Below the pieces are notes generated by a model. It ran no database searches. It worked only from the letters and a program-made list of their open reading frames with translations, and was not told the origin of the DNA. From contig PHEU01000013.1 of the NCBI GenBank assembly GCA_002841295.1, positions 1-49,729 on the forward strand: a stretch of 49,729 bases of DNA. The letters are read 5' to 3'. The translations under genes and the position numbers were made by a program. Source of the DNA: Actinobacteria bacterium HGW-Actinobacteria-6 (GTDB taxonomy: Bacteria > Actinomycetota > Coriobacteriia > Anaerosomatales > Anaerosomataceae). Of the stretch, positions 27,799 through 36,371 are shown one piece after another (position 1 is the stretch's first letter; the number at the start of each line of letters is the position of its first letter).

Positions 27799-30700
27799 AG
27801 ATGTCACTTGCTCCGGAGCAAGACGCCGTGGTTCACGCGGGGGCGGGGGACATCTTTGTTGCTGCGGCTGCGGGGTCGGGCAAGACCCGCGTGCTCGTCG
27901 CCAGGTTCGTAGCGGCTGTTCTCGGCGAGATCCCCCTCGGACCGTGCGGTGTGACGGACGTCCTCGCGGTCACCTTCACCGACAAGGCGGCCGGGGAGAT
28001 CGCCGAGCGCGTCCGCGGGGCGCTTTTGGCTGAGGGGCGGGGTGCCGAGGCGCGCCAGGTGGAGCAGGCGTGGGTTTCAACGATTCACAGCATGTGTACG
28101 AAGATTCTCAGGCGCTACGCCTTTGATGCGGGGCTCGACCCGCGGTTCTCGGTCGTGACCCAGGTGGAGGCAGGCATCCTGGAGCAAGAAGCGTTCGAGT
28201 CCGCGACCCGCGCGCTGATGACAACTGACAGCGGAGTCAAGCAGCTCGTCCTGGACCTGGGCGCATCGCGCATCGCCTCGATGGTCGCGTCGGCGCATGG
28301 CACGCTGCGTTCGATGGGCCGCGTGGTGTCGGATGTTCAGCTTGCGCTAGTTCCGAGCGACCGCGACGTGCGCGAGTGGTGCGCCGAGTTCGAGAGTATC
28401 GCCGAGGTGTACCCCACACTTGGTGCCACCAAGACCATCGAGGCTGGCGCCGACTCGGCAATCGGGTGCGCTGTGGCGCTCCGGGCGTATCTCGGCTCGG
28501 TTGATCGCGCTATGGAAGCCCGTACAGCCCTTCAGGCGCTCGGTGAGGCCGCCTTCAGGCGCCAGGGGTCGCAGAGTGTGAAGGAGCATGCCGAGGCCGC
28601 ACAGGCGCTCGTCGCGAAGGCGAGTGGAGGGCTCGCTCAGGTCGTTGCGGCGCCGTATGAGGAGGCGCTTCTTCGTGTCGTCGCCGCATTCGATGCGCGG
28701 TACGAGGAAACGAAAGCAGAGCAGGGTGTGCTCGACTTCGAGGACCTACAACTCAAGACGGCATCCCTGCTTGAATCGCGTCCGGAAATCGCGGCCCGGT
28801 ATCAAGAGGCGTTCCGGCTGGTGATGATCGATGAGTTCCAGGACACCAACGCGTTACAGCTGCGCATCGCTAGAGCGCTTTCGTCAGACGACTTGCTGAC
28901 TGTTGGGGACGACAAGCAATCCATCTACCGGTTCAGGCACGCCGACGTCGAGGTCTTTCGTTCGCTTTCTCAGTCGGCACCAGCGGTTCATATCCTCCGC
29001 GCCAACTACCGCTCGCACAGGGACGTGATCGAGGCGGTGAACGAGATATTCGACTCCACCACCTTCTTCGGTGGTGATTTCGTGCGGCTTGCGGCGAGCC
29101 GGGAAGAGCAGGAGACACAGACGTGGCCAGCGGGGGAGTCGCGCGTTCGGTTCTTACTCACCGACAGCCGCAAAGCGCCCGTTGGAGACAGGCGTGCGAT
29201 GGAGGCTTCGGCCATAGCTGCGCAGCTGGCATCGCTTCGGGCGGCGGGCGTACCTCAGGGTGACATGGTCATCTTGGTGCGAGCGATGAAAGGCCGTTCC
29301 GAGGGTATCGAGACCGCGCTGCGCGGCGAGGGGTTCGACGTCTACGTGGCTTCGGGTGGCACGTACTTCGATCGTCCTGAGGTCGATGAGCTCACATCGC
29401 TTCTCTCGGTCACCGACAATCCGCGCAACGACGAGGCGCTTATGAAAGTGCTCGCCGGGCGCTTGAGTGCGCTGAGCGAGGATTCGCTCTTCCGGATTGC
29501 GGCGGCGGCCCGTCGTGGTCGGCTGTGGGATGTGCTCGCCACACCCGAATCGCTCGCGCTTGAGCCCGCCGAGAAGGCGACGCTTGTCCGGGTGGTCTCG
29601 GCAATTGAATGGCTCAGGCGTAATCGTGGTCGCCAGGGAATCGCCGAACTCGTTCACGACGCGTGCGAGCGGCTTGATTACGACCTCACGCTCTTCGCTT
29701 CCGGGCCTGACGGTCCCCGGGCCTGGGCGAATATCCTCAAGCTCGCCCGTTTGGCCGAGGAGTACGAGCGGCGCTCCTCGGGGGATCTAGGCGGCTTCCT
29801 TGAGTACATAGCGCTGCATCGGAGCCTGGCGCCTGAGAAGCAGGCTACGCTGACCGGTGAGGGCATCGACGCGGTGAGAATCATGAGTATTCACGCTGCG
29901 AAGGGTCTCGAGTTCCCGGTGGTGGTCGTTGCCGACCTCGCGTCAGGCGGCAATGACGGTTGCGGCGAGCTCCTGCTTAGCAGGGACTCCAGCCCGGTGC
30001 TCTCTATCAAAGTGCCCAAGAGCCTGCTTCCGGACGGGAAGTCGGTCGAGAGCACTACATTCACGCAGATCAAAGACGCCGAGGCGACCGAAGACATCGC
30101 GGAGGCCGACAGGCTCCTGTACGTGGCGTGTACGCGAGCGCGTGAGTGCCTGATCATGAGCGCGACGGTGGATCCAGCGAAGGCGGCCGAGGGCTCGTGC
30201 GCCATCGACAAGTTGCGCAGGGCCGCGCACAGTGCCGACCCGGCGGAGCAGCTCGGGGGGGAAGTCGAACTTGGGGCGTTGGCGAAGATCGCAATCCACG
30301 TTGAGAGCATGCCGATTCCCGAGCCGTCGCTGTGCCAGCCGGGAGATTCAAGGGAGTCGATCGTGTTGCCTGTCGGCGACGACCAGCCGCCTCCTGAGGT
30401 GCCCGCTAGCATGCCCAGGAATGTGTCGTACACCGGTTTGTCGGTGTACCACGCATGTCCCTATAAGTTCTACGCGACGCGGGTTGCCCGGCTGAAGACG
30501 CCTGAGACGCCGGGCGACGCTGGTCCTCTCGGCTTCGGGAGCGCGGTACATGCCGCACTCCAGCTCTCGACGACGGAAGCGCCACCGGCCGAGCGCATAG
30601 AGGCAATCGCGCGTGCCAACGCACTTGGTTCGACGGACGTGCACAGGCTCAACGCGGCCGTGCAGGCATATCTCAGCAGCGAGACAGCCCGCTCGGTCGC

Positions 30701-31166
30701 AGGAGCGGAGCGCACGCATCGGGAGTGCCCGTTCGTGCTCAAGCTCGGCGAGACGCTGCTGCGAGGCAACATCGACTTGCTTGCATGGCATGGCGCCGAG
30801 GCGATCGTCGTCGACTACAAGACCGGTGCGAGCGCGCTGACCATCGAGGAGGCTACCGAACGGTATCGAGCGCAGGCGGAGTGTTACGCGCTTGCGGTCC
30901 TGAAGTCGGGCGCGCAGCTCGTGAGCGTGCGGTTCGTCGAGGTGGAGCGGGATTGCCGAGAGACCAGGTTCGACTTCGGGGTGGACGGTGCGGCCGTCAT
31001 CGAGGAAGGTCTGCTCGCAACCGTCGACAAGATCTCTGCAGGCCGGTTCGAGCCACTCTCGGCGTACACGGCCGGCGCATGCGAGGACTGCCCTGCGCTC
31101 GGCGGAATGTGCCCGATCAACCCTAGGCGAGGTGCCTTTGCCGGAGCTGACCACACGCGGCGCTGA
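27795..31166 (+). CDS. addA: AddA-like UvrD/RecB-family helicase-nuclease
   Basis: The 1123-residue SF1A helicase has Walker A AAAGSGKT (24-31), motif Ia VTFTDKAAGEI, motif II MIDEFQDTN, GDDKQSIYRFRHAD, motif V with IMSIHAAKGLEFPVV, and motif VI LLYVACTRAR. The C-terminal PD-(D/E)XK nuclease has VVDYKTG (Asp1007, Lys1009). Unusually for AddA it also has Cys888 (HACPYKFY) and Cys1096/1099/1106 (CEDCPALGGMC), a Cas4/AddB-like Fe-S pattern. ATG 27795 has GGGGGAGG upstream and overlaps the addB stop. The C-terminus overlaps the 3' end of rlmN by 44 bases. Confidence 0.9.
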   Translation: MKMSLAPEQDAVVHAGAGDIFVAAAAGSGKTRVLVARFVAAVLGEIPLGPCGVTDVLAVTFTDKAAGEIAERVRGALLAEGRGAEARQVEQAWVSTIHSMCTKILRRYAFDAGLDPRFSVVTQVEAGILEQEAFESATRALMTTDSGVKQLVLDLGASRIASMVASAHGTLRSMGRVVSDVQLALVPSDRDVREWCAEFESIAEVYPTLGATKTIEAGADSAIGCAVALRAYLGSVDRAMEARTALQALGEAAFRRQGSQSVKEHAEAAQALVAKASGGLAQVVAAPYEEALLRVVAAFDARYEETKAEQGVLDFEDLQLKTASLLESRPEIAARYQEAFRLVMIDEFQDTNALQLRIARALSSDDLLTVGDDKQSIYRFRHADVEVFRSLSQSAPAVHILRANYRSHRDVIEAVNEIFDSTTFFGGDFVRLAASREEQETQTWPAGESRVRFLLTDSRKAPVGDRRAMEASAIAAQLASLRAAGVPQGDMVILVRAMKGRSEGIETALRGEGFDVYVASGGTYFDRPEVDELTSLLSVTDNPRNDEALMKVLAGRLSALSEDSLFRIAAAARRGRLWDVLATPESLALEPAEKATLVRVVSAIEWLRRNRGRQGIAELVHDACERLDYDLTLFASGPDGPRAWANILKLARLAEEYERRSSGDLGGFLEYIALHRSLAPEKQATLTGEGIDAVRIMSIHAAKGLEFPVVVVADLASGGNDGCGELLLSRDSSPVLSIKVPKSLLPDGKSVESTTFTQIKDAEATEDIAEADRLLYVACTRARECLIMSATVDPAKAAEGSCAIDKLRRAAHSADPAEQLGGEVELGALAKIAIHVESMPIPEPSLCQPGDSRESIVLPVGDDQPPPEVPASMPRNVSYTGLSVYHACPYKFYATRVARLKTPETPGDAGPLGFGSAVHAALQLSTTEAPPAERIEAIARANALGSTDVHRLNAAVQAYLSSETARSVAGAERTHRECPFVLKLGETLLRGNIDLLAWHGAEAIVVDYKTGASALTIEEATERYRAQAECYALAVLKSGAQLVSVRFVEVERDCRETRFDFGVDGAAVIEEGLLATVDKISAGRFEPLSAYTAGACEDCPALGGMCPINPRRGAFAGADHTRR

Positions 31167-32157
31167 TGTCGGCGCCACGTTCGGTTCGCACCGAACACTC
31201 GACGTTGGTCGAGGCAAGCGCCATCTCAAACGCCTTCACGCGTGAATCGTCGGGACGGCGAGCACCCGAGCCTTCGACCGGGTTCACCGGGATGAGGTTC
31301 ACGTGGCAGAGCAGGCCCCTACAGAAGGTGACTAGCGCGGCGAGTTCAGCGTCGGAGTCATTGGTGTTGGCAACGAGCGCGTACTCCAGCGTCGGGCGGC
31401 GGCCTGTGCGCACGCCGTACATCGCAAGTGCCTCGCGCAGCTGCCCGAGAGGGTAGCCTTTCAGGCCGGGCATCATCGCGTCTCGCGTCGCCTGTACCGC
31501 CGAGTGCAGCGAGACCGCCAGTGTGAACTGCTCGGGCTCAGCAGAGAAGCGGCGGATCCCCGGCAGCAGACCGCAGGTAGAGACAGTGAGATGTCGGGCA
31601 CCGATGCCCATACCGTCCGGAGAGTTCATAAACCGAAGCGCTGCGAGCGTCGGCTCGTAGTTGGCAAACGGCTCGCCTTGGCCCATTGCAACCGCGTTTG
31701 AGACCCGTGCCGCCATGTCGGCTGCCACGCCAAGCACCTGGTCGGCTATCTCGCCAGGCGTCAGGTTGCGCGTGAGTCCGCTTTGGCCGGTCGCGCAGAA
31801 CGTGCACCCCATTCCACATCCGGCCTGGGTCGAGAAGCAAACCGTGAGTCGGTCGCCGGCTGGTATCCCGACGCTCTCAACGGTCGTGCCGTCGTGCAGT
31901 TCCCACAGATACTTGCGCGTGCCGTCGGCGGAGACCTCTTTGGCCGAGAGAGTCGGCCTGCCGAGGGAGTAGCGCGCGGCGAGTTCCACACGCAGGGCCC
32001 CCGGCAGGTCCGTCATCTCATCGAATCCTGCAACACCCCGACCGTAGAGCCAGCGCACGACCTGGCGCACGCGGAACGCTGGCTGGCCAAGATCGGACAG
32101 CGCACTTTCGATTCCGTGGAGATCCAGGCTCTTGATGTCGCGGGTGCTGTTAGTCAC
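31123..32157 (-). CDS. rlmN: 23S rRNA (adenine2503-C2)-methyltransferase RlmN
   Basis: The 344-residue radical-SAM enzyme has the [4Fe-4S] motif CGMGCTFC in GCGMGCTFCATGQSGLTRN (about 113-131). The RlmN N-terminal domain (QVVRWLYGRG) is present, as are late cysteines including CSVRTERGADI near the C-terminus, which carries the catalytic methyl-accepting cysteine. It methylates C2 of A2503 in 23S rRNA and A37 of some tRNAs. GTG 32157 abuts the rubrerythrin stop with no gap, so the two are translationally coupled on the minus strand. Confidence 0.95.
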   Translation of the reverse strand: MTNSTRDIKSLDLHGIESALSDLGQPAFRVRQVVRWLYGRGVAGFDEMTDLPGALRVELAARYSLGRPTLSAKEVSADGTRKYLWELHDGTTVESVGIPAGDRLTVCFSTQAGCGMGCTFCATGQSGLTRNLTPGEIADQVLGVAADMAARVSNAVAMGQGEPFANYEPTLAALRFMNSPDGMGIGARHLTVSTCGLLPGIRRFSAEPEQFTLAVSLHSAVQATRDAMMPGLKGYPLGQLREALAMYGVRTGRRPTLEYALVANTNDSDAELAALVTFCRGLLCHVNLIPVNPVEGSGARRPDDSRVKAFEMALASTNVECSVRTERGADISAACGQLRQRHLA

Positions 32158-32658
32158 TTACGCCTCGCCGAGCGCTTTCTTGTACTCGTCGCGGTGCTTG
32201 CGCTCGTAGGAGCCGACGGCGCGGAAGTACGACGCGATGTCGGCGTATCCCTCGGCCTCGGCATCTGCGGCCATCGTGGGGTACATATCGACGGTCTCGT
32301 AATTCTCGCCTTCGGCTGCGGCGCGGAGGTTGTCCTCGGTTGAGCCGAACCCGCTCATGTATGCGAGGTGACCGAGTGCGTGCGCGGTCTCCTCGGCAGC
32401 AGCATGGTCGAACGCGGCTGCAGCCTCTTCATTGCCCTCAAGCCGGGCGATCCGGGCGAAGAGCGTATAGCGGCGGTTGGCCTGTGACTCGCCGGCGAAG
32501 GCGGCCCTGAGGTTCTCGAGCGTCTTGGTGCCGGTCAGATCTCCGACGCCTTCGTACGGCAGGAAGAAGGACTGCGGCGCGCCACATACGGGGCAAACGT
32601 CAGGCGCCGGGCCGACGTGGAAGTAGCCGCAACCTTTGCAACGGGACATCTCAACCAT
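32158..32658 (-). CDS. Rubrerythrin with N-terminal rubredoxin domain
   Basis: The 166-residue protein starts with a rubredoxin-like Fe(Cys)4 knuckle pair, Cys7-x2-Cys10 and Cys22-x2-Cys25 (CPVCG). A ferritin-like diiron domain follows, with FAGESQANRRY (about 51-61), EETAHALGHL (about 88-97), and the later DAEAEGY and YERKHRDEY helices carrying Glu/His ligands. It should reduce H2O2 in the cytoplasm at the expense of NAD(P)H-linked donors. The rubredoxin-first order is the reverse of classical rubrerythrin. ATG 32658 has GAGGAG just upstream; in-frame upstream codons lack one. Confidence 0.9.
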   Translation of the reverse strand: MVEMSRCKGCGYFHVGPAPDVCPVCGAPQSFFLPYEGVGDLTGTKTLENLRAAFAGESQANRRYTLFARIARLEGNEEAAAAFDHAAAEETAHALGHLAYMSGFGSTEDNLRAAAEGENYETVDMYPTMAADAEAEGYADIASYFRAVGSYERKHRDEYKKALGEA

Positions 32659-32797
32659 GAGTTCTCCTCTCGAGGGTGCGCGCGACTTCAAGGCCGTCGC
32701 GCAGGGTTATTCTACCCGCTGCGGCCCGTCAGCATCGTCCCTCCGGGTATGTAATAGTCGAGTCGACATGCGAGCGCCTTTCCGCCAAGGAGGAGTT

Positions 32798-34141
32798 ATG
32801 AGTCTTAAGCTTCGGTTCGTTCTTGTAGCCAGCGCACTACTTCTGGCCGCTGTTTCTTCGAGCGCAGTGGCACTTCCTGAGGCTCCGAGTTCAGCGTTTC
32901 AGCCGTCAACGAGTTGCGGGTGCCATGCAGCGCTTCTCGAGCAGTGGCGCCCTTCGATGCACGCACAGGCGATCAGCGACCCGCTGTACCTCGCTAAACT
33001 CGAAGACGCGAACAAGGCCACCAACGGCGAACTCGGGGCGTTCTGCGATAGCTGCCATAGCCCGATAGCGACCATGTCAGGCGAGCAGAAGACCGGCAAT
33101 CTCTCGGCGGTGGCAAAGGAATCCGTTGGGTGCGACATGTGCCATCAGGTAACAGGGACCGAAGGTGCAACGCCTGGCAACGTCTCGATCGCTTTTGAGC
33201 CCGATGGGACCAAGCGTGCGCAGTTCGACGACGCGGTTTCCCCGATACACAGCACCGCATACTCGGCATTTCATCGCAGCGCCGAGTTCTGCGGGAATTG
33301 CCACAACGTCAACCATCCCGTGAACGGCATGCACCTGGAGACGACGTACACAGAGTGGAAGAACGGGCCGTATGCCACAGAGGGCATCGTCTGTCAGGAC
33401 TGCCACATGACGCCCGGCCCTGGTGTGACCAAACCGAATCCAGGGAAGGCCGCAGCAATGGGCCCCACCAGAGATCATATCTACACGATGACCTTTGTTG
33501 GCGGTAACGTTGCGCTCGGTGACGCTGATCTTGCCGAGGAGCGCCTGAAGGCCGCAGCCACGCTCGATCTTGAGGTTGAGGACACCATCGCAGCCGGTGA
33601 GAAGGCCGAGCTCAACACGATTATCACCAACGTCGGCGCTGGCCACTACATCCCAACGGGACTTACCGAGGTGCGCCAGATGTGGCTGGAGGTCACTGCC
33701 GTCAATACTGCGGGCGAGGAGCTCATGAAGGAGCGGCGCGATTTCGGCACGGTGTTGGAGGATAAGGACGGCAACTACCCCGCCGAGTTGTGGGATGCGA
33801 CCTCAATACATAGCGATGATCGAATTCCGCCGAGGGAATCGGTCAGCAATGACTACAGCTTCACTATGAGCCAGGGACCGATCACGGTGACCGCTGCGCT
33901 CTACTACCGTTCGGTGCCTGAAGAGCTCGCAAGTAAGGCCGGTGTCGATGTTCCGACGACGACCATGGTTTCGGTTACAAAGACCGTGTACTCCTCGGCA
34001 GAAGAGAAGGCCGATGCTCAGGACGCAAGTGAGACAGTCCAGCAGACCGGGATGCCACTCTGGGCATGGGGCGCACTTGTTGCGGCTCTTGGCGCGGGGG
34101 TTGTTGCGGTCGTTCTTTACAGCAAGCGGCACCGCGGCTAG
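32798..34141 (+). CDS. Membrane-anchored multiheme cytochrome c
   Basis: The 447-residue exported cytochrome has a signal peptide (about 1-25), four CXXCH haem motifs (83-87 CDSCH, 112-116 CDMCH, 165-169 CGNCH, 199-203 CQDCH) and an unusual CXCH (40-43, CGCH). The context CGCHAALLEQWRPSMHAQA resembles the first haem segment of cytochrome c554/c' proteins. Residues 235-400 look like a beta-rich domain, and a C-terminal helix (about 420-440) with a basic KRHRG tail anchors it. It probably passes electrons across the envelope; partner unknown. ATG 32798 has AAGGAGGAG. Confidence 0.9.
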   Translation: MSLKLRFVLVASALLLAAVSSSAVALPEAPSSAFQPSTSCGCHAALLEQWRPSMHAQAISDPLYLAKLEDANKATNGELGAFCDSCHSPIATMSGEQKTGNLSAVAKESVGCDMCHQVTGTEGATPGNVSIAFEPDGTKRAQFDDAVSPIHSTAYSAFHRSAEFCGNCHNVNHPVNGMHLETTYTEWKNGPYATEGIVCQDCHMTPGPGVTKPNPGKAAAMGPTRDHIYTMTFVGGNVALGDADLAEERLKAAATLDLEVEDTIAAGEKAELNTIITNVGAGHYIPTGLTEVRQMWLEVTAVNTAGEELMKERRDFGTVLEDKDGNYPAELWDATSIHSDDRIPPRESVSNDYSFTMSQGPITVTAALYYRSVPEELASKAGVDVPTTTMVSVTKTVYSSAEEKADAQDASETVQQTGMPLWAWGALVAALGAGVVAVVLYSKRHRG

Positions 34142-34159
34142 CGCATCGGCCGGACAGCA

Positions 34160-34187
34160 GAAAGGGCGCCCAATGAGGCGCCCTTTC
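34160..34187. terminator. Bidirectional terminator between cytochrome and htrA genes
   Basis: An 11-bp perfect stem (34160-34170 with 34177-34187, loop CAATGA) has a GGGCGCC core flanked by GAAA / TTTC. The T-rich 3' side serves the plus-strand cytochrome transcript and, by symmetry, the minus-strand protease transcript. Confidence 0.88.
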
Positions 34188-34207
34188 TTGATCTTGCGAC
34201 TTGGAAT

Positions 34208-35524
34208 CTACAAGTTGTTCGGCTTGATACCGACCTTCATCTCGACCTCGATGAGCTTGCCGTCGCGGTAGAGCGACAGCGTCACGGTGTCGCCGACCGC
34301 CTTGCGCCGAACGGCGAGAATCAGGTCGTCCATCGAGCGGATTTTTGTATCATCAAGCTTCACGATGATGTCGCCCTCGGTCAGGCCGGCCTTCTCGGCT
34401 TCGGTTCCCTTGGTGGTCTCAACGACGTATGCGCCTTCGTTGACCGGAAGGTTCTCGGTCGCCGCAAACGGGGCATCGACTGTTTGGCCCGATATTCCGA
34501 GGAAGGGATGCTCGACCGAGCCGGTCTTGATGAGGGCGTCGGCCACTCTCAGGGCCGCGTTCACGGGTACCGCGAAGCCGATCCCGTCATTGGCGCCGCT
34601 GCTTGAGTAGATGGCCGAGGGTATTCCGATGAGCGCCCCTGCGCGGTCGATAAGCGCGCCGCCGGAGTTGCCGGGGTTAATCGCCGCATCGGTCTGGATC
34701 ACGTCGACAAGTGGATAGGTCGTACCAGAGCCATCGAGCAGTGAGCGGTGAATGGCCGAGACGACACCGGACGTGACTGAGTGCTGCAGGCCGAACGGCG
34801 ACCCGATTGCCACGACGACCTGGCCGACAGAGAGCATCTCGGAGTCGCCCGTCGCGATCACCGGGATCTTCGCGTCTACCTTTACGACGGCGATGTCGGT
34901 TTCGGGGTCAGTGCCAACCACGGTGGCAGTGCTCCGGTTGCCCTCGGGGTCGGTGACCACGATGGTCTTGGCGTCGGCGACCACGTGATCGTTCGTGAGG
35001 ATGTACGTGCCACCATCATCGGCCGCCCTGAACGCAACGCCGGAGCCGTTGCCGGAAACCGGAACGCTCGGATGCGCGGTGGGTAGCGAAGACCCCTCGT
35101 TGGCGACTTCGCCGGTGATGTCGATGTTGACCACACTCGGAACAGCTACGGCCGCAGCTGCCGAGATAACCTCCTCGGTGTTGCCTTTCAGAACCGTGAG
35201 GGTCTGGGAGTTGGTCTTGAAGTAGCGTGAGCCGAGATACGCTCCACCTACGCCTGCGGCGCCTCCAAAGACAAGCGCGACCAGCAGCGCGACGACGATG
35301 ACGCGGCCCATCGGAACGCGAACAGGGGCCGCCGGGGCGGTCGTGACCGCTGGCAGGGGAGCGGGCGGCACCGGTGCGTAGGTGTAAGGTGCGGGCTCAG
35401 GCTCGATCGCAGGCGCGTCGGGGACCGGAATCTCGGCCGGAACCTCCGGCGCTTCAACCTCGGGCGGAGTGTCTACAAGAGGTTCGACGGGGCCCTCTTC
35501 GGGAACCGGAGTGTTGTTGTCCAT
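34208..35524 (-). CDS. HtrA/DegP-family S1C serine protease with PDZ domain
   Basis: The 438-residue protein has a long proline- and glutamate-rich cytoplasmic N-terminus (1-70), one transmembrane helix (about 74-95) and an external trypsin-like domain. The triad is His180 (TNDHVV), Asp210 (ETDIAVV) and Ser287 (GNSGGAL). A PDZ domain follows (about 345-435, KAGLTEGDIIVKLDDTKI). It is a membrane-anchored quality-control protease of the actinobacterial PepD/HtrA type. The acidic N-terminal tail may be disordered. ATG 35524 follows a GAAGG-like sequence. It diverges from the next gene by 186 bp, a region in which I see no gene. Confidence 0.93.
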   Translation of the reverse strand: MDNNTPVPEEGPVEPLVDTPPEVEAPEVPAEIPVPDAPAIEPEPAPYTYAPVPPAPLPAVTTAPAAPVRVPMGRVIVVALLVALVFGGAAGVGGAYLGSRYFKTNSQTLTVLKGNTEEVISAAAAVAVPSVVNIDITGEVANEGSSLPTAHPSVPVSGNGSGVAFRAADDGGTYILTNDHVVADAKTIVVTDPEGNRSTATVVGTDPETDIAVVKVDAKIPVIATGDSEMLSVGQVVVAIGSPFGLQHSVTSGVVSAIHRSLLDGSGTTYPLVDVIQTDAAINPGNSGGALIDRAGALIGIPSAIYSSSGANDGIGFAVPVNAALRVADALIKTGSVEHPFLGISGQTVDAPFAATENLPVNEGAYVVETTKGTEAEKAGLTEGDIIVKLDDTKIRSMDDLILAVRRKAVGDTVTLSLYRDGKLIEVEMKVGIKPNNL

Positions 35525-35710
35525 TAGGTACCTTCCTTACGCAGTGAGAGGTTCTGCCGTACTACGGCACGTCTATAGTATGTCCATCTGTCGTAACAAG
35601 ACCTATCCCACAGCCAAACAGCATGGAATCTGCATAACACCGATACCGCAGTTTTACGACCGGCGGCTGCTCCTCTAGACTGACGCAGAAGACGAGCCGA
35701 GGGAGTCCTT

Positions 35711-36346
35711 GTGAGCGACGAGCTTGAGAACATAGAAGACCCGCAGGTGTCTGAAGACGCCACTGCGGTAGAGCTGCCGATTCTTGAGCCAGAGGCCGAG
35801 GACGAACCTGAGGCGGCAGCAACCGAAGAGGTTGCCGAAGAGCCGGACGCTGCGGTCGCCGAAGAGCTAGAAGCTGAAGCAGCGGTCGAAGCAGCCCAGG
35901 AGTCTGAAGCTGAAAGCGCAGACGTTGCCGAAGCCGCACCGGAACCCGCGCCCGCCCCGGAATCTGAAGCCGAGCCCGTACCTGAGGCTCCAGCCGAGGC
36001 CCCGCACTCGGTCAGCTGGGTGCCGTTCTCGGTCTATCTTGCCCTCTGGGTGACCCTCGCCGTCGCGACTGTTCTTGTACTGCGTACATCCGCGGTCGCG
36101 GGCGGTGCGCTGTGGGCGCCCGAGTACGCGTTCAGCGTGTACGGCGGTATCGTGCTCGTAGCTCTCGGTCCGATCCTTGCGCTCGTTGTGTGGCTTGTGG
36201 CTCGTCAGAAGGTTGAGGCCGGTCATCGCACAGGCCTGCTGACGTCGTCGTTTCTGCGTGCCGCGGGTGCAACCTTCATCGGCGTGATTCTGTGGCTTGT
36301 CGCGCTCAATCTGCTTGACCTCTACCGTGTAGGCTTCCACGCCTAG
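35711..36346 (+). CDS. Acidic-tailed three-TM membrane protein, unknown
   Basis: The 211-residue protein starts with about 95 residues composed almost only of Glu, Ala, Pro and Val (AEVAEAAPEPAPAPESEAEP style). Three transmembrane helices follow (about 104-125, 137-163 and 180-202) with short loops. The low-complexity tail resembles that of the neighbouring HtrA and probably lies in the cytoplasm. GTG 35711 follows GAGGGAG. It is 25 bases upstream of ddl and likely cotranscribed with it. I do not recognise a family. Confidence 0.65.
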   Translation: MSDELENIEDPQVSEDATAVELPILEPEAEDEPEAAATEEVAEEPDAAVAEELEAEAAVEAAQESEAESADVAEAAPEPAPAPESEAEPVPEAPAEAPHSVSWVPFSVYLALWVTLAVATVLVLRTSAVAGGALWAPEYAFSVYGGIVLVALGPILALVVWLVARQKVEAGHRTGLLTSSFLRAAGATFIGVILWLVALNLLDLYRVGFHA

Positions 36347-36371
36347 GCGCTTCCCGTTGAAAGGGGTATCG

